Of a stretch of DNA of 16,006 nucleotides, positions 1 through 6,831 are shown piece after piece. Each line of letters starts with the position of its first letter. The first letter of the stretch is position 1. Below the pieces are notes generated by a model, which worked only from the letters and a program-made list of their open reading frames with translations, was not told the DNA's origin and made no database searches. Origin of the DNA: AC-50 sp035640455. GTDB lineage: Bacteria; Actinomycetota; Thermoleophilia; Gaiellales; Gaiellaceae. Both the position numbers and the translations under genes were made by a program. The stretch is taken from NCBI GenBank assembly GCA_035640455.1, contig DASQWB010000115.1, forward strand, positions 1 to 16,006, given 5' to 3'.

Positions 1-58
1 CGACCGCCGACGCGACCGCCACAGCGGCGAGCGCGGGCGCGACGATCCTGCGAAGCAT
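1..58 (-). CDS. N-terminus of a probable secreted protein (partial)
   Basis: Only the first 19 codons lie in the window; the gene continues beyond position 1. Read on the minus strand from an ATG at 58-56, the peptide begins MLRRIVAPALAAVAVASAV. It has positive charges followed by an uninterrupted Ala/Val-rich hydrophobic stretch, as in a Sec signal peptide or N-terminal membrane anchor. Third codon positions are nearly all G or C, like the neighbouring genes. No clear ribosome binding site precedes it. A short hairpin lies about 35 bases upstream (91-108). The mature protein cannot be identified. Confidence 0.45.
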   Translation of the reverse strand, partial: MLRRIVAPALAAVAVASAV

Positions 59-90
59 GGGTAGGGCATCGGCGAGAGCGCCGTATGCAG

Positions 91-108
91 TTCCCCCCTC
101 CGGGGGAT
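91..108 (-). promoter_or_regulatory. G/C-tract hairpin upstream of the partial secreted gene
   Basis: On the minus strand ATCCCCC is followed by GGAG and then GGGGG, a six-pair C-tract/G-tract hairpin about 32 bases before the ATG at 58. A very similar hairpin, ATCCCCC-TTTT-GGGGGAT, precedes the CAP-domain gene at 10600-10617. The role is unknown. It could be a leader structure or a weak terminator of the upstream AI-2E-type gene, which ends at 132. Confidence 0.3.
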
Positions 109-131
109 CTTGTTCTTGCGGAGAGCTTCGA

Positions 132-1232
132 CTAGCCGGAAGCCGACAGCTCGGCCTCCTCGGCGGCGGGCGGCCCGGTGCGGGCGACGAGCTGCTCTCG
201 GCGGTGGCGGTTCCAGTCGACGATCACGACCTGGATCGCGCCCGCCACCGGAATCGCCGCGAGCGCGCCGAGGATGCCCGCGAGCTCGGCTCCGATCAGC
301 ACGGAGATGAGCACGGCGAGCGGCGAGAGCTGCACCGTCCGGCCGTAGACGATCGGCTGGAGCAGGTGGTTCTCGACCTGCTGGTAGACGACGAAGAAGA
401 CGATCACGACGATCCCGGCGACGATCGTGTGGAGGAATGCCACCGCGGCGACGATGATCGCGGCGAGCGTCGCTCCGGCCAGGGGGATCAGGTCGAGGAA
501 GGCCACGATCAGGCCCAGCGCGACCGCATAGGGCACGCCCATGACGAGCAGGACGAGCGTCGACGAGATCCCGGCGATGAGGCTGATCAGCAGGTTGCCG
601 GTCACGTAGCCGCCGACCGTGCGGTAGATGTCGTGGCCGACCTTGCGCCAGCGAGGCTGCGACTCGTAGGGCAGGAGCCCGTAGATCCGCTCCGTCCAGC
701 GCGGCCCCTCGAGGAGCATGAAGAACGTGAGGAAGACGATCGTGATCGTCCCCACGACGATGTTGATCACGCCCTTGGTGACCGCGAGCGCGGTCCCCGA
801 GAGGCCGAGGATCCGGCTCGCACCGCCCTTCTCCACCTGCTCGCGCACCTTCTCGACGACGTGGTACTTCGTCTGGAGGAAGCCGAGCCGGCCGCGGCCG
901 CTCGTGAGGTCGTCGATGTAGTCGGGCAGCTTGTCGACGAAGTGGTTCACCTGGTGGACGAGGGTCGGGATGAAGCTGAAGCCGAGGATGGCCACGGCAA
1001 TCGCCACGCCGAGGTAGGTGATCCCGACCGCCAGCCCTCGGCGGTGCACGTGGTGCCGCTGGAGCCACTCGACGGCCGGGTTGAGCGCCATCGCGAGGAA
1101 GAGCGAGATGAAGATCCAGGACAGCACGTGCCGCGAGATCCACAGCACCTCGAGCACGGCCGCCACTCCGAGGACGATTGCGAGGACGGTGAAGACCGTC
1201 CGCGCCGGGAACTGGACGTACCGCTCGAGCAC
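132..1232 (-). CDS. AI-2E family transporter (PF01594-type membrane protein)
   Basis: The 366-residue protein has the AI-2E/UPF0118 family layout. Paired hydrophobic helices at the N-terminus are followed by the family segment MALNPAVEWLQRH near residues 48-60. Next come another helix, an amphipathic soluble stretch (about 95-150), then a cluster of helices including VFLTFFMLLEGPRW (about 167-180), and the conserved ending with ENHLLQPIVYGR. Members are integral membrane proteins. TqsA exports autoinducer-2 in E. coli, but many relatives instead act in ion or proton exchange, so the substrate here is unknown. The start is GTG at 1232-1230; no in-frame start lies just upstream. The C-terminal tail is charged and Ala/Glu-rich. 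The gene is divergent from the small gene at 1295, with 62 bp between them. Confidence 0.85.
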   Translation of the reverse strand: MLERYVQFPARTVFTVLAIVLGVAAVLEVLWISRHVLSWIFISLFLAMALNPAVEWLQRHHVHRRGLAVGITYLGVAIAVAILGFSFIPTLVHQVNHFVDKLPDYIDDLTSGRGRLGFLQTKYHVVEKVREQVEKGGASRILGLSGTALAVTKGVINIVVGTITIVFLTFFMLLEGPRWTERIYGLLPYESQPRWRKVGHDIYRTVGGYVTGNLLISLIAGISSTLVLLVMGVPYAVALGLIVAFLDLIPLAGATLAAIIVAAVAFLHTIVAGIVVIVFFVVYQQVENHLLQPIVYGRTVQLSPLAVLISVLIGAELAGILGALAAIPVAGAIQVVIVDWNRHRREQLVARTGPPAAEEAELSASG

Positions 1233-1280
1233 CGAGCCCGAGCATAGAACGGCCGCCAGTTAGACGCAGGCGGCCGTGGG

Positions 1281-1286
1281 TATACC
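1281..1286 (+). promoter_or_regulatory. Possible -10 element (TATACC), leaderless start
   Basis: TATACC lies 8 bases before the GTG at 1295. A transcript starting about 7 bases downstream would begin almost at the start codon, which would make this a leaderless mRNA, common in actinobacteria. No good -35 hexamer is seen at normal spacing, and no Shine-Dalgarno sequence precedes the GTG. This is pattern matching only. Confidence 0.25.
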
Positions 1287-1294
1287 GTTCGCCC

Positions 1295-1591
1295 GTGAGC
1301 CTGCGCGCGAACCGCATCGAGCGGACGGCGACGCTCCCGGACGGCAGGCAGGCGCTCGTGCGGGTCGGCGTGCCGGACGATCCCTACATCCCGCGCCGCG
1401 AGCTCGACACCGTCGACGTCGAGATCCTCCTCGACGGGCGCGTCGCTGCGGCGGTGAACACGATCCTGGAACCGGAGCAGGAGCACGAGGCGCGCGAGCT
1501 CGCGCGCGAGATCGTCGCCGGGCTCGAGTCGGGCGAGCTCCAACCCACCGCAGGCGCCATCGAGCCGCTCGCGGATAGCCTGCCCTCATGA
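1295..1591 (+). CDS. Small uncharacterised protein, translationally coupled to cyclophilin
   Basis: This gene encodes a 98-residue soluble protein starting with GTG (MSLRANRIERTATLPDGRQA). I do not recognise a named family. It has a short beta-rich first half (LPDGRQALVRVGVPDDPYIP) and a charged helical second half with alternating Glu, Arg, Ala and Leu (EQEHEARELAREIVAGLESG). There is no signal peptide, Cys or membrane segment. Codon usage is strongly GC3-biased, which supports real coding. Its stop overlaps the cyclophilin start in an ATGA arrangement at 1588-1591, so the two are probably co-transcribed and translationally coupled. Confidence 0.7.
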   Translation: MSLRANRIERTATLPDGRQALVRVGVPDDPYIPRRELDTVDVEILLDGRVAAAVNTILEPEQEHEARELAREIVAGLESGELQPTAGAIEPLADSLPS

Positions 1592-2040
1592 CGACCACAC
1601 TCCATACGAATCACGGGACAATCGAGGTCGAGCTCTTCCCCGAGGACGCACCGAAGACGGTCGAGAACTTCGAGCGCCTCGTGCGCGAGGGCTTCTACGA
1701 CGGCGTCGTCTTCCATCGCGTGATCCCGGACTTCATGATCCAGGGCGGCGACCCGACCGGCACGGGCACGGGCGGGCCCGGCTACACGTTCGAGGACGAG
1801 ATCAACGACCACAAGGTCGAGCGCGGCGCCCTCGCGATGGCGAACGCGGGCCCGAACACGAACGGCAGCCAGTTCTTCGTCGTCACCGCCGATGCGTGCC
1901 CGTGGCTCGACGGCAAGCACACCGTCTTCGGCCGCGTGAGGGCGGGGATGGACGTCGTCGACCGGATCTCGAAGCTGCCTCGCGACGCCCGGGACAAGCC
2001 GCGCGAGCCGGCGACGATCGAGCGCGTCGAGCTGCAGTAG
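1588..2040 (+). CDS. Cyclophilin-type peptidyl-prolyl cis-trans isomerase
   Basis: The 150-residue single-domain cyclophilin catalyses cis-trans isomerisation of peptide bonds before proline and is probably cytoplasmic, since there is no signal peptide. Active-site signatures are complete: FHRVIPDFMIQGGD at 42-55 holds the catalytic Arg44, Phe49 and Gln52. MANAGPNTNGSQFF at 84-97 holds the substrate-binding Met, Gln95 and Phe96. PWLDGKHTVFG at 105-115 holds Trp106 and His111. The length is that of compact bacterial PpiB-like enzymes. The start overlaps the stop of the preceding 98-residue gene by 4 bases. Downstream is a 63-bp gap and then the Asp-box protein gene, which has its own strong ribosome binding site. 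Confidence 0.93.
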   Translation: MTTTLHTNHGTIEVELFPEDAPKTVENFERLVREGFYDGVVFHRVIPDFMIQGGDPTGTGTGGPGYTFEDEINDHKVERGALAMANAGPNTNGSQFFVVTADACPWLDGKHTVFGRVRAGMDVVDRISKLPRDARDKPREPATIERVELQ

Positions 2041-2091
2041 AGGAAGCGCGATCTTCGGGGTACTATCGCTCCTCTGGCGTCGTAGGACCTG

Positions 2092-2100
2092 AAGGAGGAG
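2092..2100 (+). promoter_or_regulatory. Strong ribosome binding site (AAGGAGGAG)
   Basis: AAGGAGGAG ends three bases before the ATG at 2104, placing the AGGAGG core about 5 bases from the start. It is the clearest Shine-Dalgarno sequence in the window and fixes the start of the Asp-box protein. Most neighbouring genes lack a recognisable one. Confidence 0.8.
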
Positions 2101-2103
2101 AGG

Positions 2104-3798
2104 ATGGGGCGAAAGCGGTGGTGGCTCGCTGCGGCGAGCCTGGTGCTGGTGGGACTGGTCCTGCCGAGCTTGGCCGGAGCGGGCGAGCCGGCGTTCGAGA
2201 AGGACGAGTTCGGCCATCTTTCGGGGCAGCTGTCGCACCTGCTCGCGGCCGCGGGCGGAGGCGGGCTCGGCGGGGGCTCGCTGCCGAACCAGACGTGCAC
2301 GTCGTCGGGGAACCCGGCGGCGAACATCATGCTGAACTGCGACAACCTGATCTCGCCCGACAACGAGACGCCGATCATCACCGACCCGGCAAACCCGGAC
2401 CATCTGCTGGCCGGATCCAACGACTACTTCATCACCCTGATCGGCGCGACGATCCAGGCGCGCGTCCCGACGGGCTTCTACACGTCCTTCGACGGCGGCC
2501 ATACCTGGGTCGACGGCCAGATCCCGATGGGGAACGGCGCGTCGAGCGGCAACGGCGACCCCTCGCCCGCCTTCGACCGGAAGTTCGGCACCGCGCACAT
2601 GGCGCAGCTGAGCGCGGCGTTCGGCCAGCGCGGCCCGTTCGCGGGACACATCGACGTCTCCGTCTCGACCTCGTTCGACGGCGGCCTGACGTGGAGGCAG
2701 CCCGTGACGGTCGCCGTCGGCCACGCGTCGATCAGCCCATCCGCAAACGGCGTCTTCCTCGACAAGGAGTGGCTCGTCGCGGACAACTACCCGTCGTCGC
2801 CGCACTACGGGAGGCTCTACCTGAGCTGGGACCAGCTCGAGTTCAGCAAGGGGGCGTTCGTGCGCTCGCCGGTCGTCCTCTCGTACTCGGACGACGCGGG
2901 CAAGACGTGGACCCGCCCGCGCGAGATCTCCGGCTCGAATCCCACCTACTGCACCGCGAACCAGGGGTCGGCCGGACCGGCCGGGGCCTGTGACGAGAGC
3001 TTCTTCTCGTACCCGGCCGTGCTGCCGAACGGCGACGTCGTCGTCGGCTTCATGAACCAGCAGCACTCGGCGGCGTGGGAGAGCGCGAACGAGTTCGAGG
3101 ACCAGATCATGGTGGTGCGCTCGACCGACGGCGGCGTCCACTGGTCGGCGCCGGTGCACGTCGTGGATCTCGAGGACGGCGGCATCGAGTCGATCAAATT
3201 CACGGACTATCCGGCGAACGTCGACGGCCGCGCGACCCAGACCGGCTTCCAGTTCCGCACCGGCAGCTGGGGCAACCTGAACGTCGATCCGGTGACCGGG
3301 AAGCTCTACGTCGTATGGACGGACAACCGCGACGGTGTGCACGACATCGCGCCGCCCGTCACGAAGACGAACGTCTTCATCTCGGTGTCGAGCAACGGGG
3401 GAGCGACCTGGAGCGCGCCGATCCGCGTGACGTCGGGCGCCAGCGACAAGTGGTTCCCGTGGATCGCCGCTCGCAACGGCACCGTCGGCATCGCCTACCA
3501 GGAGGAGGCCGGGACGGGGCTATACGTGACGCGGCTCGCGACGTCAACGAACGGCGGCGTCTCGTGGAGCTTCCAGACGGTCGCGAACGCCGTCTCGGAC
3601 GCCGACCACTCGGTCTGGTTCCGGGCGCACGCGCCCGGCTGCGACACGTGCGCGACCTTCATCGGCGACTACATCGGGCTCGCCTACGACACACTCGGGC
3701 GGGCGCACATCACGTGGACGGACATGCGGCGCGATCTGTCGATCCCGGCCATCGGCCGCAGCGGCAAGATCCAGGACGACATGTACGCCCGCAGGTAA
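2104..3798 (+). CDS. Secreted sialidase-fold (BNR/Asp-box repeat) protein
   Basis: The 564-residue protein has an N-terminal signal peptide (MGRKRWWLAAASLVLVGLVL, then a likely cleavage after LAGA near residue 26). A Gly-rich spacer follows (about 50-60), then a beta-propeller marked by six Asp-box motifs of the form S-x-[DN]-x-G-x-x-W: SFDGGHTW 128-135, SFDGGLTW 190-197, SDDAGKTW 262-269, STDGGVHW 340-347, SSNGGATW 429-436 and STNGGVSW 481-488. Cys65/Cys79 and Cys513/Cys516 could form disulfides after export. Annotation pipelines would call this a sialidase or exo-alpha-sialidase, but I see no FRIP-type motif or obvious arginine triad. Enzymatic activity is therefore unproven, and a binding or other glycan-related role is equally possible. 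It converges on the HYR-domain gene, with a shared hairpin between them. Confidence 0.85.
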   Translation: MGRKRWWLAAASLVLVGLVLPSLAGAGEPAFEKDEFGHLSGQLSHLLAAAGGGGLGGGSLPNQTCTSSGNPAANIMLNCDNLISPDNETPIITDPANPDHLLAGSNDYFITLIGATIQARVPTGFYTSFDGGHTWVDGQIPMGNGASSGNGDPSPAFDRKFGTAHMAQLSAAFGQRGPFAGHIDVSVSTSFDGGLTWRQPVTVAVGHASISPSANGVFLDKEWLVADNYPSSPHYGRLYLSWDQLEFSKGAFVRSPVVLSYSDDAGKTWTRPREISGSNPTYCTANQGSAGPAGACDESFFSYPAVLPNGDVVVGFMNQQHSAAWESANEFEDQIMVVRSTDGGVHWSAPVHVVDLEDGGIESIKFTDYPANVDGRATQTGFQFRTGSWGNLNVDPVTGKLYVVWTDNRDGVHDIAPPVTKTNVFISVSSNGGATWSAPIRVTSGASDKWFPWIAARNGTVGIAYQEEAGTGLYVTRLATSTNGGVSWSFQTVANAVSDADHSVWFRAHAPGCDTCATFIGDYIGLAYDTLGRAHITWTDMRRDLSIPAIGRSGKIQDDMYARR

Positions 3799-3811
3799 AG
3801 CCTGCTCAGCT

Positions 3812-3849
3812 CGCCGGCTAGGGACGCCGTGGGGCGCCCCTAGCCGGCG
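3812..3849. terminator. Bidirectional hairpin terminator between convergent genes
   Basis: CGCCGGCTAGGG (3812-3823) pairs perfectly with CCCTAGCCGGCG (3838-3849). After one A/C mismatch, an inner CGCC/GGCG stem closes a GTGG loop. The hairpin lies 14 bases after the stop of the Asp-box gene and contains the TAG stop of the HYR gene (3842-3840). It can therefore serve both convergent transcripts. No T-tract follows on either strand, so termination would rely on stem strength or on Rho. Confidence 0.65.
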
Positions 3850-5360
3850 TAGACGAACGTGCTCTGCCCAAGCAGGCGGCCGTACTTCACCGCGCTTCGC
3901 TTGCCGTAGCCTGGCCAGACGTACCAGCGGTACGTGCCCGCCACCAGGCGATAGCGGCGTCCGCGGTACCGCCAAGTCCTCGTGACCTGGAAGCGGTTAC
4001 GGGTCGGCCAGGCGCTCAGCACCTTCGTTCCGCCGCGGAAGAGCTGGACGTTGTAGTAGGTCGCCTTCGGCAGCGGCACCCAGAGGAGCGTCGGCGGCCC
4101 TTTGACCCGCGCCTCGTCGGCCGGCGAGACGAGGTAGATCGTGTGCGGCGTCGCCGTCGCCGAGACCCCGTCGGAGCGGTTGCCGTCCGCGTCGACGGTG
4201 GCCAGCGTGTAGCGGAACCGCACGTTGTTCGAGAGCCGCCGGTCGACGTAGCGCGTCCCCCTGCCCGTGTAGACGACCTTGTCGGCCTGTGGCGACCGGG
4301 CTGTGCTGCGAAGCAGCACGACGTGGTCGAAGTCGGCGTCCTTCGGAAGCTTCCACGTCACCCTCACGAGGTGGTCGCCCGCCTTCGCCTTGAAGGACGA
4401 GGCCTCTGCCGGCGGCGTCCGGTCCGGCGGCGGAGCCACAGGCGGCGGAGGCGGCGGCGGATTCCCGCCCGGAGGCGGTGGCGGTGGCGGAGGCGGGGGC
4501 GGCGGCGTCCCGCCGCTCGCGGCCACCACCGTGATCGTGGAGGTGGCGCTGGCGCTGTTCCCGGAGTCGTCGGTCGCCGTGAAGGTCTCGTTCGACGTCG
4601 AGCCGATGGGGAAGAGCCGCGGCCCGGAAACGGTGATCGTGGGATTCGGGTCGACGAGGTCGGTTGCGGTCGCCCCGGCGAGGAAGGCCGCGATCTCCGG
4701 GTTCGACGAGTCGAGGACGTTCGTCCCGGCCGGCGCGACCACGGTAATGGGCCTCGGCGCGTGCACGACCGGAGGAGTCGTGTCGTGGACGAGCACCGTC
4801 GTCGTCGCACTCCCGGTGTTGCCGTGGCTGTCGGTCGCGGTGCAGGTCACGGTGTTCGAGCCGAGCGGGAAGGTCGAGCCCGAGATCGGCGTGCACGAGG
4901 CGGCGACGGAGCCGTCGACGAGGTCGTTCGCGCTCGCGAGCCCGTAGCTGACGGCCGCGCCGCTCGGCCCGGTCGCCTCGGCGGTCACCGGCGCCGGCGG
5001 CGTGACCGTGGGCGGCGTCGTGTCGTGCACGGTGACCGTGAAGGAGCCCTGAGCGCCCGCCGTGCTGCACGTGACCGTCGTATCGCCGAGCGGGAAGAGC
5101 ACTGTGGGGTTGATCGTCCCGACGCCGTCCGAGGTCGATCCGTCCGGATTCGTGCACGAGATCGGCAGCGGCGTGTCGCCGTCCTGCGCCGACGCCGAGT
5201 ACGTGACGTCGGCGCCGTTCGGGCCGGTGGCCTCGGCAACGATGTCGCCCGGGACGGTGACGGTGGGATCGGCGCGGGCGACCGACGCGCCGGCGAGCAT
5301 GGCAACCGAGACCGTCGCAAGGACGGCGGCGATCCGCCTCACCCTCGACACTCGCGCCAT
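3840..5360 (-). CDS. Secreted surface protein with three HYR domains, polyproline linker and fibronectin-like C-terminus
   Basis: The 506-residue protein starts at ATG 5360-5358. Residues 1-30 are a signal peptide with likely cleavage after ARA. Three HYR (hyalin-repeat, Ig-like) modules follow, at about 33-112, 115-193 and 196-280, each ending in a T-A-T-D-x-x-G-N or VTVHDTTPP type motif. Cys69/Cys98 and Cys156/Cys173 probably form a disulfide in modules 1 and 2; module 3 has none. Residues 285-316 are a Pro-rich linker (12 Pro, GGN, 7 Pro, VA, 3 Pro). Residues 317-405 resemble a fibronectin type III domain (VTWKLPKDADFDHVVLLRS). The last 100 residues form a Trp/Tyr/Arg-rich beta domain (AGTYRWYVWPGYGKR). 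There is no LPxTG motif or C-terminal membrane anchor. A role in adhesion or extracellular matrix binding is inferred from domain type only. Confidence 0.82.
   Translation of the reverse strand: MARVSRVRRIAAVLATVSVAMLAGASVARADPTVTVPGDIVAEATGPNGADVTYSASAQDGDTPLPISCTNPDGSTSDGVGTINPTVLFPLGDTTVTCSTAGAQGSFTVTVHDTTPPTVTPPAPVTAEATGPSGAAVSYGLASANDLVDGSVAASCTPISGSTFPLGSNTVTCTATDSHGNTGSATTTVLVHDTTPPVVHAPRPITVVAPAGTNVLDSSNPEIAAFLAGATATDLVDPNPTITVSGPRLFPIGSTSNETFTATDDSGNSASATSTITVVAASGGTPPPPPPPPPPPPGGNPPPPPPPVAPPPDRTPPAEASSFKAKAGDHLVRVTWKLPKDADFDHVVLLRSTARSPQADKVVYTGRGTRYVDRRLSNNVRFRYTLATVDADGNRSDGVSATATPHTIYLVSPADEARVKGPPTLLWVPLPKATYYNVQLFRGGTKVLSAWPTRNRFQVTRTWRYRGRRYRLVAGTYRWYVWPGYGKRSAVKYGRLLGQSTFVYAG
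4425..4505 (-). repeat. Low-complexity GGC/CCG tract coding the polyproline linker
   Basis: This stretch encodes residues 286-312 of the HYR protein: 12 consecutive prolines, GGN, 7 prolines, VA and 3 prolines. It is almost pure G and C on one strand and prone to slippage. The linker probably forms a stiff extended spacer between the HYR modules and the C-terminal domains. Tract length may vary between strains, or between assemblies because of sequencing difficulty. Confidence 0.75.
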
Positions 5361-5439
5361 CCGCAGCTCAACCTCGACCCCCTGCTGTCCGCGCCAGTGA
5401 GTCTAGCGGCGCCGCGGCGTGGGCAACCGGGCGAACGAA

Positions 5440-5510
5440 AGCGGGCGACGGGAATCGAACCCGTATAACCAGCTTGGAAGGCTGGGGCTCTACCATTGAG
5501 CTACGCCCGC
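5440..5510 (-). tRNA. tRNA-Gly (anticodon UCC)
   Basis: Read on the minus strand, the 71-base gene begins GCGGGCGTAGCTCAATGGTA and folds into a full cloverleaf. The acceptor is GCGGGCG/CGCCCGC. The D arm is GCTC/GAGC. The anticodon stem CCAGC/GCTGG carries loop CTTCCAA, with anticodon TCC. The T arm ACGGG/CCCGT carries loop TTCGATT. Position 73 is T, the usual discriminator of bacterial tRNA-Gly. CCA is not encoded. Confidence 0.96.
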
Positions 5511-5747
5511 GGACCGGCCTAGGTTAGCGGGATCGCGGCACGCCACCGCGCTTCCGGCGCCTTCGCCGAACGGGTAGTCTCTTGCCGAGGCCCGCCCTCC
5601 CTCCCCTTGGGCGGGGCTCCCGGGGTCGGCTGGCGTCGATGCGGCAATCGCCGCGGCCGGCCCTCGCGCCGATGCTGGGCGCCGTCGGCACGCGCCGTCC
5701 TTCGTGAGTGAGATCGACGCTCGATCGGTGACGCCTGCGCCGGGGAG

Positions 5748-5800
5748 GGTCGCGGGGCCAGCGACGCGTCGCTCACCTACAGGAGGCCGGCCCCGCGACC
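5748..5800. repeat. 12-bp perfect inverted repeat enclosing a 14-nt palindrome
   Basis: GGTCGCGGGGCC (5748-5759) pairs with GGCCCCGCGACC (5789-5800). Directly inside the left arm is the perfect palindrome AGCGACGCGTCGCT (5760-5773), followed by CACCTACAGGAGGCC. As RNA this would be a long stem with at least one inner hairpin. It has no T-tract on either strand and no coding role. It could be an unrecognised small RNA, a Rho-independent-like stop or a protein-binding site. Confidence 0.55.
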
Positions 5801-5903
5801 GCACCAACCTAGGGCAGGTGCGAACTGCGCGCTAGCTGTGTGACGGAACCGAGACGAAACCGAATCAGTGGCGAAAGATTGGCGCGGCTCTTCGGGCGAT
5901 AGC

Positions 5904-5912
5904 TGATATACG
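5904..5912 (+). promoter_or_regulatory. Possible extended -10 promoter (TGATATACG)
   Basis: TG-A-TATACG matches the extended -10 pattern TGnTATAAT at five of six core-relevant positions, in the least GC-rich part of the intergenic region. No -35 box at normal spacing is evident, which extended -10 promoters can tolerate. Transcription would start near 5919, just before the inverted repeat at 5926. That would give the CtaG-type gene a leader of about 148 bases. Confidence 0.35.
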
Positions 5913-5925
5913 ATCCGCCACCTGA

Positions 5926-6035
5926 CTTGGAGCCGGGTCTGGCCGCGGAGCTGCGGCGGCTCTGGCGGTCGCAGGGCGCCTGGTCGGGGAGTAGGCGCGG
6001 CCCGGCTCCAAGCCCCTCGGCTTCGGAGCTCGAGG
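5926..6035 (+). promoter_or_regulatory. Candidate structured RNA leader upstream of the CtaG-type gene
   Basis: CTTGGAGCCGGG (5926-5937) pairs perfectly with CCCGGCTCCAAG (6001-6012), closing a 63-base interior. The interior contains two further hairpins: GCCGC/GCGGC (5942-5957) and GCGCC/GGCGC (5976-5998). A third hairpin follows directly, CCTCG-GCT-TCGG-AGC-T-CGAGG at 6015-6035. GGCCGCG (5941-5947) could alternatively pair with CGCGGCC (5996-6002), competing with the main stem. The element ends about 30 bases before the GTG at 6067. It matches no riboswitch class I know. It may be a regulatory leader or a separate small RNA. Confidence 0.45.
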
Positions 6036-6066
6036 TACGCACGGCAGGCCCGCTAGCGTAGGCGGC

Positions 6067-6831
6067 GTGAGCCCGTACGACTGGGGCTGGGACGCGGAGG
6101 CGCTCGGGCTCGTGCCGGCGCTCTCGCTCGCCTACATCGTCGCCCTGCGGCGGTTTCCCGCGCCGCGCGCGCGAGTCGCGGCCTTCGCCGCCAGCCAGCT
6201 CCTGATCCTCGCCGTCTTCCTCACGCCGATCGAGACGATCGCGCTCCGCTACCTGCTCACGATGCACCTGCTGCAGAACGTCGTCCTCGCCGAGTGGGCG
6301 CCGGCGCTCTGCGTCGCCGGCCTCTCCCCCGCCCTCGCGGCAAGGCTCGCCCGGCTGCCGGGCGGCCGCTTCCTGACGAACCCCTTCGTCGCCCTGCCGA
6401 TCTGGCTCGGCGTCTACTTCGCGTGGCACCTGCCGTGGCCCTACGACACCGCGCTCCGGCATCCGAGCTCGATCCTCCACGTGGAGCACGTGAGCTACTT
6501 CCTCGCCGGCTGCCTCGTGTGGTGGCCGGTCCTCCAGGACGTGCCGCGGCGGCTCGGGTCGGCGGCGAAGGCGGTGTACCTCTTCGCCGCCTTCGTCCTG
6601 GCAAGCCCGCTCGGCCTGCTGCTTGCGCTGCTGCCGCGGCCGCTCTACGACGTCTACGAGCACGCGCCGGAGCGCCTCTGGGGCCTCTCGGCGATCGCCG
6701 ACCAGCAGATCGCCGGCCTCACGATGGCGACCGAGCAGGCGATCGTCTTCTTCGCCGTCTTCACCTTCTTCTTCCTCCGCTTCCTCCGCGACGAGGAGCC
6801 CGTTCTGCGACTCAGCGAGATACGCCGATAA
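6067..6831 (+). CDS. ctaG: CtaG/Caa3-type cytochrome c oxidase assembly membrane protein
   Basis: The 254-residue multi-helix membrane protein belongs to the Caa3_CtaG family (PF09678). In Bacillus, CtaG is needed to make active caa3 oxidase, probably by helping place copper in the oxidase. Family features are present: MHLLQNVVLAEWAP (66-79, with His67), WHLPWPYDTAL (120-130), H138-x-E140-H141 followed by SYFLAGCLVWWPVLQ, and DQQIAGLTM (212-220). These His and Met residues are the plausible metal ligands. Around six or seven transmembrane segments can be drawn. The start is GTG at 6067. No oxidase subunit genes are nearby, so it is a stand-alone copy. The last 20 bases overlap the convergent EamA gene. 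The symbol refers to the Bacillus-type CtaG, not the Cox11-type protein of the same name. Confidence 0.85.
   Translation: MSPYDWGWDAEALGLVPALSLAYIVALRRFPAPRARVAAFAASQLLILAVFLTPIETIALRYLLTMHLLQNVVLAEWAPALCVAGLSPALAARLARLPGGRFLTNPFVALPIWLGVYFAWHLPWPYDTALRHPSSILHVEHVSYFLAGCLVWWPVLQDVPRRLGSAAKAVYLFAAFVLASPLGLLLALLPRPLYDVYEHAPERLWGLSAIADQQIAGLTMATEQAIVFFAVFTFFFLRFLRDEEPVLRLSEIRR

Larger units (their letters stand above)
5511..5925. other. Intergenic region without a convincing gene
   Basis: None of the open frames across this stretch has a protein-like sequence or the GC3 codon pattern of the real genes. The left half is very GC-rich. The part from about 5820 to 5925 is visibly less so, which suits a promoter region. 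A strong branched inverted repeat (5748-5800) and a smaller hairpin, CGCACC/GGTGCG at 5800-5822, lie in the middle. I looked for the conserved cores of RNase P RNA, tmRNA and SRP RNA by eye and did not see them. Confidence 0.6.

Noticed and set aside
57..1247. Long plus-strand open frame (396 codons) opposite the AI-2E gene
   Set aside because: It is rich in Asp, Arg, Glu and His with no hydrophobic core, as expected for the reverse frame of a GC3-biased gene. The minus-strand protein has clear family motifs.
2104..3798. Confident assignment as an active sialidase
   Set aside because: Asp-boxes show the fold only. The FRIP-type motif and catalytic arginines are not visible, so the call is kept at the fold level.
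5490..5807. Small minus-strand open frames next to tRNA-Gly
   Set aside because: They overlap the tRNA or a strong inverted repeat, are Arg/Pro/Ala-rich and lack the codon pattern of real genes here.
5516..5815. Inverted repeat CCTAGGTT / AACCTAGG spanning about 290 bases
   Set aside because: An 8-base complement in a region of this size is expected about once by chance, and the flanks do not extend the pairing, so I do not treat it as the closing stem of a large RNA.
5926..6012. tRNA-like or selenocysteine tRNA gene
   Set aside because: The long closing stem is suggestive, but there is no T-loop TTCRA sequence, no anticodon arm of correct size and no D-arm consensus.
5511..6066. Possible integrated element or integrase remnant beside the tRNA gene
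   Set aside because: There is no direct repeat of the tRNA 3' end in the region and no recombinase motif. The odd minus-strand peptide ending in SVTQLARSSHLP is not enough evidence.
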